From contig JASHRQ010000046.1 of assembly GCA_030037265.1 (NCBI GenBank), forward strand, positions 1-33,593: a stretch of 33,593 nucleotides of DNA. Direction: 5' to 3'. The translations under genes were made by a program, and so were the position numbers. This document shows, piece by piece, positions 1 to 8,499 of this stretch (positions are counted from its first letter, which is position 1; each line of letters starts with the position of its first letter). The notes under the pieces are model-generated. The model was not told the DNA's origin, did not search any database, and saw only the letters and a list, made by a program, of their open reading frames with translations. Source of the stretch: Thermoplasmata archaeon (GTDB taxonomy: Archaea; Thermoplasmatota; Thermoplasmata; Lutacidiplasmatales; UBA184).

Positions 1-392
1 GGATGCTGCGACCGATGTGCGCCTACAAGGAAGCGGGTCGGTCCGGCCGCTATGTGGAGGTGCCTTCGGAGGGCACGACGCAGACCTGCTCGGGGTGCGG
101 GAGACGGCACGACCCTCCACTGACGCTCCGGGACCGCACGTACGACTGCCCGTGCGGTCTGCGTCTCGACCGGGACGTGAACGCGGCGAGGAATATCCTC
201 GCCCGGGCGATGGCCTTGGATTCTCCTTGGGAGCTACCGCGGAACACGCGGGAAGTGACGCGCGGGGAGAGGTCGCCTCCACCTCAGCGGGCAGGCCGCA
301 GGGTCTACCAGCAGAGGCGAGTGACCTCATCGAACCGCGAACACGCGACCCGGCACGAGTCGGCCAGCGCCTTCTCCGTGCCACAAACGTGA
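1..392 (+). CDS. tnpB: IS200/IS605-type TnpB (OrfB), C-terminal part, truncated by the window edge
   Basis: Zinc-ribbon CSGCG...CPCG followed by the RuvC-like motif 'LDRDVNAARNILARA', typical of TnpB C-termini. Frame is open to the left edge. Confidence 0.85.
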   Translation, partial: MLRPMCAYKEAGRSGRYVEVPSEGTTQTCSGCGRRHDPPLTLRDRTYDCPCGLRLDRDVNAARNILARAMALDSPWELPRNTREVTRGERSPPPQRAGRRVYQQRRVTSSNREHATRHESASAFSVPQT

Positions 393-511
393 GCTGTTAC
401 GAGCGGTCAAGATCGAGCGTCGCTGGACCGGTCTGCCGCAATGCCGGCAGCACAGGGCAATCTGGGGGCGAAGTCCCGTTTTGAGAGCGGGGGTCACCCT
501 GTAGGCTCGCA

Positions 512-991
512 TCAGGCTCGAACGCCCCTGAGCCCCCTGCACAGCCAGTCGCTCGAGAGAAGGTCCTTCCACGCTCGCGCCGTTCGCGTGGGGTCCTCGG
601 AGAAACCGGTGAGCAGGTGCTGCGCCGACCCGTCCGTCCACTCGAGAAAGACCTGCGGAATGAGGTAGTCGACCGAGTCGTCCCCAAACTCTCGTACGAG
701 CCGATCGGCGAGGACGAGCTCCTTTCGCCGCTCGATGTCCAGCGTCCGAAACGGCACGAGGAGCCGTCGGGCGAGCCTTTGACCGTTCTTGATCGAGATC
801 GGCACGCAGTGGGGGCGCCAGTGTGCGAAGACGATCGTCAGGCGGCGCGGTCTCCGGGCCGCCTTCCGAGGTGCCGGCGATCTCGAGCGAAGGTTCCCTC
901 TGCTCCGAGCCGCGACAATCCCCTTCGTGGTGCCGCCGGGTCCGATTCCCGCTCGAGCCCCGATCGCGCCCATGTCCCACCGGATGGGCAA
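512..991 (-). CDS. Thioredoxin-fold-like small protein (start uncertain; the conserved-looking part begins near LTIVFAHWRPHC)
   Basis: 'LTIVFAHWRPHCVPISI...VPFRTLDIERRKE...YLIPQVFLEWTDGSAQHLLTGFSE' resembles a thioredoxin fold (Cys after first beta strand, cis-Pro-like IPQVFL, DG turn). Confidence 0.5.
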   Translation of the reverse strand: MPIRWDMGAIGARAGIGPGGTTKGIVAARSRGNLRSRSPAPRKAARRPRRLTIVFAHWRPHCVPISIKNGQRLARRLLVPFRTLDIERRKELVLADRLVREFGDDSVDYLIPQVFLEWTDGSAQHLLTGFSEDPTRTARAWKDLLSSDWLCRGLRGVRA

Positions 992-1045
992 GCACGGCCG
1001 GGACCGCCCATCAGCTTTGGACCGCAGATGACGGCGGGAGGTCGA

Positions 1046-1753
1046 TCAGACCGGCGGCTCGCTGCCCGTGCGCATCCGAAGATACGGACCCACCGCGGCG
1101 ATGACCTTGTTCTGCGCCTTCCTCAGGTGCTCGGCGAAGCTCGTCCGAGGGATCCCCAGCCGGCGCGCGATCTCCAGCGAACTGGCGCCTCGGGGCATGC
1201 TGTAGTACCCGTGGTCGAGAGCGGTCACCAAGGCTCGGGCCTGCTTCTCGGTGAGGGCGCTGAGGAGCGACCCCGTCGAGACCATGAGGCTCTCATGCAC
1301 GGAGCCCTCCGCGATCGTCCTCCTGGACACGAGCTCAACCTTGGAAACCCGTTCCAGGTCGCGGAACAGTCGCTTGATGTCGCGGTCCGAGAAGGCCGCG
1401 ATGCGGTACCGCTCCCATCCTTCCGAGTAGATCATGGGTTGAAGGTTGAGGCAGTTCCGTTCCTCGATCGTGGGAAGCGTGGGGGGCGGTAGTTTGTCGC
1501 AAGCGCACTGCTGGATCATGATTCGTTCTCTCGGTCCGGCCTGACTCGCACGAACCTCCATGGATCCGAGCTGCTCGATCATTCGACGCAGGTCCCGACG
1601 TATCCGCGGTTCCGGCTCCTCCGGGTGGAGGACCTCGATCACGTCATGATTCCAGTTGCACCAGTGCGACATCACGACCGAAGGATGCTCTTGCGAGAAC
1701 TTGCTGTAGGGGCACTCGTGCTGGAGCCGGAAGTCAACCTCGTAGTAGCTCAC
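1046..1753 (-). CDS. HTH-10 (bacterioopsin activator-type) transcriptional regulator with a Cys-containing N-terminal domain
   Basis: C-terminal 'LTEKQARALVTALDHGYYSMPRGASSLEIARRLGIPRTSFAEHLRKAQNKVI' matches the archaeal HTH-10 pattern; GTG start about 30 nt after a TTTATC box. Confidence 0.85.
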   Translation of the reverse strand: MSYYEVDFRLQHECPYSKFSQEHPSVVMSHWCNWNHDVIEVLHPEEPEPRIRRDLRRMIEQLGSMEVRASQAGPRERIMIQQCACDKLPPPTLPTIEERNCLNLQPMIYSEGWERYRIAAFSDRDIKRLFRDLERVSKVELVSRRTIAEGSVHESLMVSTGSLLSALTEKQARALVTALDHGYYSMPRGASSLEIARRLGIPRTSFAEHLRKAQNKVIAAVGPYLRMRTGSEPPV

Positions 1754-1780
1754 GGTCGATGGAGGGAGACGGTGTCGGCG

Positions 1781-1786
1781 GATAAA
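1781..1786 (-). promoter_or_regulatory. TATA-like box (TTTATC) for the HTH-10 gene
   Basis: Minus strand CCCTTTATCCG, about 30 nt upstream of the GTG at 1753. Confidence 0.5.
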
Positions 1787-1794
1787 GGGAGATA

Positions 1795-1806
1795 CGTCAT
1801 ATGACG
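1795..1806. promoter_or_regulatory. 12-bp perfect palindrome CGTCATATGACG, candidate operator
   Basis: Perfect dyad just upstream of the HTH-10 TATA-like box. Confidence 0.4.
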
Positions 1807-2025
1807 GGGGGCTCAGCGTTTGCCAGACCTTGGCGAACCGGCGAGGGGTCCTGAGCGCGACTGTTCCTCGTCACGCACAACCCATCGGTGGTCGTGTCTC
1901 GTGGGCGGAGACAGGGCGATGGTTCCACGGCCGTTCGTGTCCGTGCCATCGCCGGGCGCGATCAGGGCCGTCACATGTCGGTCGCAAGCTAAAGGCCCCG
2001 TCCGCGAAACGGGAGTGGGACAGCC

Positions 2026-2406
2026 ATGAATCCGAAACTGAGCTACACAGGAATCCGAGTGAGAGACCTTGAGAACTCCGTGCAATTCTACACGAGATTC
2101 CTCGACATGGAGGAGATCTGCCGGACATCGTTCCCGGAAACCGATGGCGAGTCGGTGTCGCTCCGCAACGAAAATCCCGGCCCGGTACTCGAACTGAACC
2201 ACTACCGGGACGGAAGCCGATTCGACACAAAGTTCCCGCCCGGCGACGCGTTGGACCACCTCGGCTTCAAGGTCGAGAATCTCGATGCGTTCCTGCTCAA
2301 CGCTCGAGCCGCCGGCGTGCCCCAGCTCCTGGAGAGGAAGTCGCACGGCGTCCGCTGGGCGTACGTCGAAGGTCCGGACAGGGTCTGGATCGAGGCTGTC
2401 GAATAG
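2026..2406 (+). CDS. VOC (glyoxalase/bleomycin resistance/dioxygenase) superfamily protein
   Basis: 'LSYTGIRVRDLENSVQFYTRFLDMEE...GDALDHLGFKVENLDAF...VEGPDRVWIEAVE' is a VOC pattern. Confidence 0.85.
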   Translation: MNPKLSYTGIRVRDLENSVQFYTRFLDMEEICRTSFPETDGESVSLRNENPGPVLELNHYRDGSRFDTKFPPGDALDHLGFKVENLDAFLLNARAAGVPQLLERKSHGVRWAYVEGPDRVWIEAVE

Positions 2407-2413
2407 GTGACCC

Positions 2414-3532
2414 ATGTCCGAGATCAACGGATCAGAGGACCTGACCCGCGAGGCGTGCCGGAACATCCTCACGAAGTACCTCCGAGTGAAGAGCGGAGAG
2501 AACGTCGCGATCGAGACGTGGACCCACTGCCTGCCCATGGCCAGCGTCATGGTGGACGAAGCCCGAAAGCTCGGCGCGAGGACCCTCGTTCACTACGAAG
2601 ACGAGCGAGCTTTCTGGGCGGCGATGGACCGGAGTCAGGAGAAACTCCTGGGAGAGGCCAGCGAGCCCGAGTGGTCATCGCTGAAATCTACCGACGCGTA
2701 CGTGTTCTTCTGGGGGCCCGAGGACCGGCCGAGGGCGGCGCAGTACTCGGGGAAGACCTTCGACGAGGCGACCCAGTACAACTCGGGATGGTACGATGTC
2801 GGGTGTCAGACCGGTCTCCGCGGTGTCCGAATGGAAGTGGGCAACGCCGGGGACCCCCAAGCGCGATTTTGGGGAGAGGATGGCCCGCAGTGGAGAGAGA
2901 AGCTCATGAGGGGTTGTCTCGCGGATCCCGCGGAGATGGCAAGTGCGGGTGATCGCCTCGCGAAGGCGTTGAGCGGGCCACGGAAGGTCCGGGTGCGTCA
3001 CGAGAACGGAACGAACGTCGAGTTTCGGCTCAAGGGGGCTCCGGCGCGGGTCGACCCTGGCTACCCCCAACCGAGAAACAAGGAGAATTCTCTCAACATC
3101 CTGAAATCGATGCCCGCCGGGATCTTCCGCGTCGCGTTGGACGAGACGTACGGCGAGGGAGTCGTCGTGGCCAATCGGAAGAGCTACCCATCCATGGGTG
3201 TCAAACCGCTCGAGGGAGCCCGCTTCAGGTTCCACGAGGGAAAGCTCGTTGAAAGGTCGTTCTCGCAGGGAGCCCAATGGTTCGAGGCGGGGGTAATGAA
3301 AGGGGGCCCGGGCGCCGACCAGCTGGGCGCATTGCACATCGGGCTCAACCCGATGCTCGAAGAGGCCGCCAAAGTCGAGGATCAGGAACTGGGAGCCGTG
3401 CTCATCGGCGTGGGCGGCAACGAATCGATCGGTGGGTCGAACCCCGGCAAGTTCTTTGGTTTCGCCGTCGTTGGGAAACCCGAGGTCTGGGTGGACGACC
3501 GGCTCATCGTTCGAGATGGAAAAATCCTCTAG
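2414..3532 (+). CDS. M29 (thermophilic aminopeptidase)-like protein
   Basis: Overall pattern: 'LTKYLRVKSGENVAIET...EARKLGARTLVHYED...LGALHIGLNP...GVGGNESIGGSNPGKFFGFAVVGKPEVWVDDRLIVRDGKIL'. Confidence 0.6.
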   Translation: MSEINGSEDLTREACRNILTKYLRVKSGENVAIETWTHCLPMASVMVDEARKLGARTLVHYEDERAFWAAMDRSQEKLLGEASEPEWSSLKSTDAYVFFWGPEDRPRAAQYSGKTFDEATQYNSGWYDVGCQTGLRGVRMEVGNAGDPQARFWGEDGPQWREKLMRGCLADPAEMASAGDRLAKALSGPRKVRVRHENGTNVEFRLKGAPARVDPGYPQPRNKENSLNILKSMPAGIFRVALDETYGEGVVVANRKSYPSMGVKPLEGARFRFHEGKLVERSFSQGAQWFEAGVMKGGPGADQLGALHIGLNPMLEEAAKVEDQELGAVLIGVGGNESIGGSNPGKFFGFAVVGKPEVWVDDRLIVRDGKIL

Positions 3533-3640
3533 TGTGGTGTCCGAGCCGCTTCTACGTTTATGCCTCCCTCGAGCGTTAGGGCCATGTGTTCCCGTTCTGA
3601 GGGGCGGATAAGCGTAGCCAAGTAGAGGACACCACCCTAG
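3529..3640. mobile_element. MITE-like 104-bp inverted-repeat element (3533-3636) flanked by CTAG
   Basis: Arms 3529-3561 and 3608-3640 are inverted copies: CTAG[T/G]GTGGTGTCC-N9-CTACG[T/C]TTAT. CTAG lies at both outer ends. Confidence 0.6.
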
Positions 3641-3961
3641 CTCGGAGAGAACCAGTCCCCTCCACAGCGTGGCGCCGTACATCGGACGCCAGAGAAAGCT
3701 GGTCCACTCTGCGAAGTTCCGGGGCCGCCGGCGCTCCCAGAACGCCTCTGGCCCCTGCGAACGCAACTGGTCCGCGGCCCACCCGACGCGACCCAACTTC
3801 GACTTGGCTTCCCGGACATCGGGATCGCTCTCCTTGCGGCACAAGAGGTCGACCAAAGTCCGACAACGGACGGCGGGTTGACTCTCTTGGAGCAACCATT
3901 CGATGACTTGGGCATCGGATCGGCCGCGTCCGGAGTCGTTCCCGCCTCGATACCTACGCAC
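3637..3961 (-). pseudogene. Truncated N-terminal fragment of a prenyltransferase/squalene-cyclase-like repeat protein
   Basis: 'VIEWLLQESQPAVRCRTLVDLLCRKESDPDVREAKSKLGRVGWAADQLRSQGPEAFWERR...EWTSFLWRPMYGATLWRGLVLSELG' resembles the start of alpha/alpha-repeat cyclase-like proteins; sequence beyond this is the MITE-like element and antisense of the M29-like gene. Confidence 0.5.
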
Positions 3962-4293
3962 GTCGGGCCCCTCCTCGGGTCATAGGTCGGGAAGGGCGTC
4001 CGAGCACGAGTCGAATCGCGCGAACGACCTGATTCTGACGAGTCGACCGTGACCAACCGCAAGTGACCACGACAGAGTCTCGCTGCTTTCCAACGATTCG
4101 TGGCTGTTGTTGTGCAGGCTGGGCGGTTCTTGTGCACGGCAGAGTTTTCGGGCAAACCCAGACGAACCCGCGGTCGCGGCGAGATCGGCCCGCGCGGTGG
4201 GTAACTCCCACTCCGACCGAGGAGCGCCGGTCGCGGAGCCCGCTCCGGATTCCCCGCCGAAGAGCTAATCCCGAGCGCGCCGGTCCGCTGGAC

Positions 4294-4815
4294 GTGGCGA
4301 GGCGCGGTCCGAAGGGGCTCGGCTTCTACGGCTACTCCATCGCCGACGTCATGACCCGGCCCGCGATCTCGATCCGACCCGAGGCGTCGCTCGAGACGGC
4401 CGCCTCGATGATGAGCACGCACGGGATCTCGGGGCTGCCCGTCGTCGACGCCCGGGGGAGGCTCGTGGGGGTCCTGAGCCAGAAGGACGTGGTGCGGGTC
4501 CTCCACGAGCGGGCGAAGCTGTCGTTGCCCGGGGGCCTCTTCGACCTGATCCTCGACTCCACGAAGGCGCGCCGGGCCCGGCTCCCGGAGGTGTGCCGCG
4601 AGGTCCTCCAGACGACGCGGGTCCGCGAGGCGATGTCGTCCCGGCCGATCACCGTCGACTCGACCGCCTCGCTGGACGAGGCGATCCGGTCCCTGGTCGA
4701 CCACGGCATCAACCGGCTCCCGGTCCTCAAGGACGGCGCGCTCGTGGGCATCGTGACGCGCCACGACCTGCTCGCGGGGGCCGCCGGCGCGTCGGCCGCG
4801 CCGGCAAAGGCGTAG
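4294..4815 (+). CDS. Tandem CBS-domain protein (GTG start proposed; the 4063 ATG is probably too far upstream)
   Basis: 'VMTRPAISIRPEASLETAASMMSTHGISGLPVVDARGRLVGVLSQKDV' and 'AMSSRPITVDSTASLDEAIRSLVDHGINRLPVLKDGALVGIVTRHDLL' are two CBS motifs. Confidence 0.9.
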   Translation: MARRGPKGLGFYGYSIADVMTRPAISIRPEASLETAASMMSTHGISGLPVVDARGRLVGVLSQKDVVRVLHERAKLSLPGGLFDLILDSTKARRARLPEVCREVLQTTRVREAMSSRPITVDSTASLDEAIRSLVDHGINRLPVLKDGALVGIVTRHDLLAGAAGASAAPAKA

Positions 4816-4867
4816 CGCCGGTCGGCCCGGCCGGCTCAAGTACCGGGGTCTCCCGTAGTCCCGGGGG

Positions 4868-5932
4868 ATGGGCGCGGCCCCGGCGGTCCCGGCCGACGGG
4901 ACGGCTCGCGCGTCGGTCCCCCGGCGGCTCGCGGCGTGGTTCGTCCGCTGCACGCCGTGGCTGATCCTCTCGTTCCTCTCGATCGACCTGGCCGAGCTCC
5001 TGACCGGCTCGACGTCCGTCCGGACGGCCCTCACGAACCCGCTCTCCGTGCCGGTCCTGCTCGGCTACTACGGCGCCGGCGTGGTGGCGATCCGGGAGGT
5101 GTGCCTCCGGTGGAGGAAGGGGTGGGGGTCGGTGCTCCTGCTTGGCCTCGCGTACGGGATCCTCGAGGAGGCGATCGGCACGAAGACGTTCTTCGACCCG
5201 CACAGCCCGCCGGTGGGATACCTCGGGATCTTCGGCCACTGGCTCGGCGTGAACTGGGTCTGGGCGGTCCTCCTCACGCTGTTCCACAGCCTGTACAGCA
5301 TCGCGATCCCGATCCTCCTGTTCCACCTCGCGTTCCCGCAGTACCGCGGGCGGCGCTTCTTCTCCGACCGGGGGCTCGTCGCCACCGCGGCGATCCTGGT
5401 CGCGACCGTCGGCGCCACCTCGCCGTTCTTCGACCCGAACCACTACTGGGAGGGATGGGGCCTCGTGCTCGCCGCGCTCGCGGTGATGCTTCTCCTCGCG
5501 CTCTCCGCGTGGCGGGCTCCCGCGGACCTCCTGACGCCGTGGCGGGAAGGGCCGACGTGGAGCGCGCGTCGGCTCCTCGGCCTGGGGCTCTTCTTCTCGT
5601 TCGCCTTCTTCCTCGTGGCCTACTCGCTCCCCCGGCTCCTGCCGGTCCCGGCCGGGATCGTCGTGCTGGAGGTCGCGGTCGTCCTCGGCACGCTGCTCGT
5701 CCTGCTCCGGAACGTCGGACGTCGCCGAGCGGCGAGCGGCGTGGTCGCGTTCGCCGCCGGCAGCCTCGGCTTCCAGTTTCTGCTCGACGTCGTGCTGGAG
5801 TTCCGACCCGCCGAGGCGGGGATCCTCGCGATCCCCGCGATCGACGCGGCGGTCCTCGTCTGGCTCTGGCGTCGGATGCGGTCCGAGGAGTCCGCCGCCC
5901 CGGGCACGTCGGCGAACGTCGGGGCGGCCTGA
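4868..5932 (+). CDS. Polytopic membrane protein of unknown function
   Basis: Multiple hydrophobic segments with good third-position G/C bias. Confidence 0.7.
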   Translation: MGAAPAVPADGTARASVPRRLAAWFVRCTPWLILSFLSIDLAELLTGSTSVRTALTNPLSVPVLLGYYGAGVVAIREVCLRWRKGWGSVLLLGLAYGILEEAIGTKTFFDPHSPPVGYLGIFGHWLGVNWVWAVLLTLFHSLYSIAIPILLFHLAFPQYRGRRFFSDRGLVATAAILVATVGATSPFFDPNHYWEGWGLVLAALAVMLLLALSAWRAPADLLTPWREGPTWSARRLLGLGLFFSFAFFLVAYSLPRLLPVPAGIVVLEVAVVLGTLLVLLRNVGRRRAASGVVAFAAGSLGFQFLLDVVLEFRPAEAGILAIPAIDAAVLVWLWRRMRSEESAAPGTSANVGAA

Positions 5933-5972
5933 CCTCCACCGGGGAGCCCGGGGCGGCGGGCTCGCGGCGCGG

Positions 5973-8402
5973 TCACGCCGCCGGATCGCGGGCGGGTGCC
6001 GTCGCGGTGGCCCGACGTGCCCGGAGCCGGAGGTACAGCTCCAGGTACTCGAGCCCCTTCTTCGCCGCGCGCTCCGCGCCGGTCGGCAGGTGCTGGTCGA
6101 ACCGCTCCCGCACCGCGGCGGGCCGGTCGAGGCCCAGGCACGGGATCAGGAACTCGTAGACGATCGGGAGGAACGACGTGCCGCCGAGGAGCTCGCCCAG
6201 CCGCTGCTCGTTCTCCACGAGCCAGCGCCACACCGTCTCCTGGTTGCCCGGGAGCCGGGCCGCCTCGAACGCCGCGAACGGGACGAGCTGGAACGGCATC
6301 TCGCCGCGACCGGCCCGGGCGAACAGCTCCGCGACGAGCGCGCCGCCGGGAAGCGAGCCGAGCGCGCGGACCATCAGCGTCGCCTCGGCGTCGTTCCCGC
6401 GCCGGAGCCGCTCCCAGAGCGGCTCGACGGCCGCCGCGCCGCGCGCCCGGGCGAACGCCATGGCGACGGGAAGCCGGACGTCGGGGTCGATCCGGTCGAG
6501 GTCGGGGTACCTCGCGGCCAGCCGCTCCGCGAACTCGGGGTCGAGCGCGAGCCGGCCGCGCAGGATCCCCTCGCGGGACGACCGCTCGAGCTCGCTCTCG
6601 CCCGGCCGGCGGGCGAGTCCGAGCCGGTCGGCGTGGAGGCGGAAGAACGTGCGGTACATCTCCGCGAACTCGGGGTCGTCCCGCAGCGCGATCAGGAGGC
6701 GGCCCAGCTGGCCGGAGACGCCGCGCGCGACCAGCGGGTCGGGGTCCCTCGCGGCCCGGTCGACGAAGCGCCGGTAGAGCGCGAAGTCGACGTCGCCCGA
6801 CAGCAGGAACGCGAACAGGTCCTCGAGCACCGCCCACCGCTCCGGCGGGGAGAGGGCGTCCCACCGGGCGAGGAGCCGGTCGTACGTCCCCGGGTCGTAC
6901 CGCACGCGGTAGAAGCCGAGCGCCCCCTCGTTCAGGAACAGGTCGGCTCCCTCGGGCACCGTGAGCGTCGCGTCCGGCCCGGCCAGGAGGAGCCGCACGG
7001 CCCGGCCGTCGGCTCGCCCGACCAGCGGGACCGGCCAGTACTGCCGGGCGTGGCGGCCGTCGAGCGAGAACCGGCGCTGCTCCAGGTGCACGCCCCCCGC
7101 CGCGCGATGGACGATCACGACCGGGTGGCCCGGCCGGTCCACCCACCGGTGCATGATGTCGGAGACCGGCTGCTCGGCCGCGGCCTCGAAGGCGGACCAC
7201 AGGTCCTCGCTCCGGGCGTTCGAGAACTGGTACTGGGCCAGGTAGTCGTGGACGCCGCGGCGGAACTTCTCCTCCCCGAGGAACGCCTCGAGCATCCGCA
7301 GGACGCTCGCCCCCTTGCCGTAGCTGATCTCGTCGAACACCTGGTCGATCTCCTCCGGCCGCTCGACGGCGACGCGGATCGGGTGCGTGAGCGACAGCGA
7401 ATCGCCCTGGAGGGCGCCCGCGGTCTCGCTCAGGAGGAAGTCGTTCCAGATGTCCGGCACGAGCCCGGTCCGGTCGAGGATCTTGTGCGCCATGAACGCG
7501 GCGAAGCTCTCGTTGAGCCAGATGTCGTCCCACCAGCGCATCGTCACGAGGTCGCCGAACCACATGTGCGCGATCTCGTGCGCGGTGACCATCGCGATCG
7601 ACCGACGCAGGCCGGAGGAGGTGCGCTCGTCGGCGAGCAGCAGCTGCTCGCGGCTCGCGATCGCGCCCCAGTTCTCCATCGCGCCGGCGGCGAAATCCCG
7701 CACCGACACCAGGTCGAGCTTGGGGAGCGGGTACGGCACGCCGTAGTACTCCTCGAACGCCGCGAGCACCCGGCTCGCGACGTCGAGGACGTAGGCGCCC
7801 TGGGCGCTCGCCCCCGGCGGGGTCCAGACGGCGAGCCGGGCGCGGTCCCCCTCGCCCCGGAGCACGTCGAACGTCCCGACGCCGAGGAACAGGAGGTACG
7901 GGGCCATCCGGGGCGTCGGCTGGAACCGGAGGTGCTTGCGACCGCCCTCGACGCGGCTCTCGGCGACGGGGGTGTTGAAGATCGCCTCCCGGTCGGCCGG
8001 GATCGTGACCTCGACGTCGAAGGTCGCCTTCTGGTCCGGCCGGTCGAGGCCGGGGAACATCCGGCGCGCCCCGACCGACTCGAACTGCGTCGCGATCATG
8101 AAGTCGGGCGGCTGGACCGAACGGTACGGCCCCACCAGTCCGCGCTCCGAGACCTTCCCCCGGTACTCGATCTCCAGGGCGGTCGCCCCGGCCGGGACCC
8201 CGTCGAGCTCCACGGCCTGCTCCGAGGGGATCGGGGTGATCGTGAGCGGAGCGGCTCCGGCCCGGGCGGAGAGGAGCTCGAGGTCGACGGCATCGAGGCG
8301 CATCCGGGGGGCGTCGAGCTGTCCCTCCAGGCGCAACCGACCGGAGAAGGCGAGGCGTTCGAAGTCGATGTCGAGCGACAGGTGGTACGCTTCGGCCCTC
8401 AC
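5973..8402 (-). CDS. M1-family aminopeptidase (tricorn-interacting factor F2/F3-like); start GTG 8402 or TTG ~8445
   Basis: GAMEN and HEIAHMWFGDLVTMRWWDDIWLNESFA zinc-peptidase signatures, followed by an ERAP1-like C-terminal region. Confidence 0.93.
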   Translation of the reverse strand: MRAEAYHLSLDIDFERLAFSGRLRLEGQLDAPRMRLDAVDLELLSARAGAAPLTITPIPSEQAVELDGVPAGATALEIEYRGKVSERGLVGPYRSVQPPDFMIATQFESVGARRMFPGLDRPDQKATFDVEVTIPADREAIFNTPVAESRVEGGRKHLRFQPTPRMAPYLLFLGVGTFDVLRGEGDRARLAVWTPPGASAQGAYVLDVASRVLAAFEEYYGVPYPLPKLDLVSVRDFAAGAMENWGAIASREQLLLADERTSSGLRRSIAMVTAHEIAHMWFGDLVTMRWWDDIWLNESFAAFMAHKILDRTGLVPDIWNDFLLSETAGALQGDSLSLTHPIRVAVERPEEIDQVFDEISYGKGASVLRMLEAFLGEEKFRRGVHDYLAQYQFSNARSEDLWSAFEAAAEQPVSDIMHRWVDRPGHPVVIVHRAAGGVHLEQRRFSLDGRHARQYWPVPLVGRADGRAVRLLLAGPDATLTVPEGADLFLNEGALGFYRVRYDPGTYDRLLARWDALSPPERWAVLEDLFAFLLSGDVDFALYRRFVDRAARDPDPLVARGVSGQLGRLLIALRDDPEFAEMYRTFFRLHADRLGLARRPGESELERSSREGILRGRLALDPEFAERLAARYPDLDRIDPDVRLPVAMAFARARGAAAVEPLWERLRRGNDAEATLMVRALGSLPGGALVAELFARAGRGEMPFQLVPFAAFEAARLPGNQETVWRWLVENEQRLGELLGGTSFLPIVYEFLIPCLGLDRPAAVRERFDQHLPTGAERAAKKGLEYLELYLRLRARRATATAPARDPAA

Positions 8403-8499
8403 CCGGATCCGTCCCGCGGCCCGGCCAAGCCGCCCGCCGTACAAAGCGTTCGCCCGCCGGACCCGGAGCTTAAAGCGCGCCGGAGAGTCGCGCCCCTCC

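Noticed and set aside
2675-3636. C-terminal part of the 428-aa minus ORF (2675-3961)
   Set aside because: Antisense to the M29-like gene; recognisable homology stops at about 3637, so only the N-terminal fragment is reported.
4111-4139. Direct repeat TTGTGCAG/TTGTGCAC
   Set aside because: Two short imperfect copies only; likely chance.
4063-4293. N-terminal extension of the CBS protein from ATG 4063
   Set aside because: The translation (MTTTESRCFPTIRGCCCAGWAV...) is unlike the CBS core and lies in AT-richer sequence; GTG 4294 fits better.
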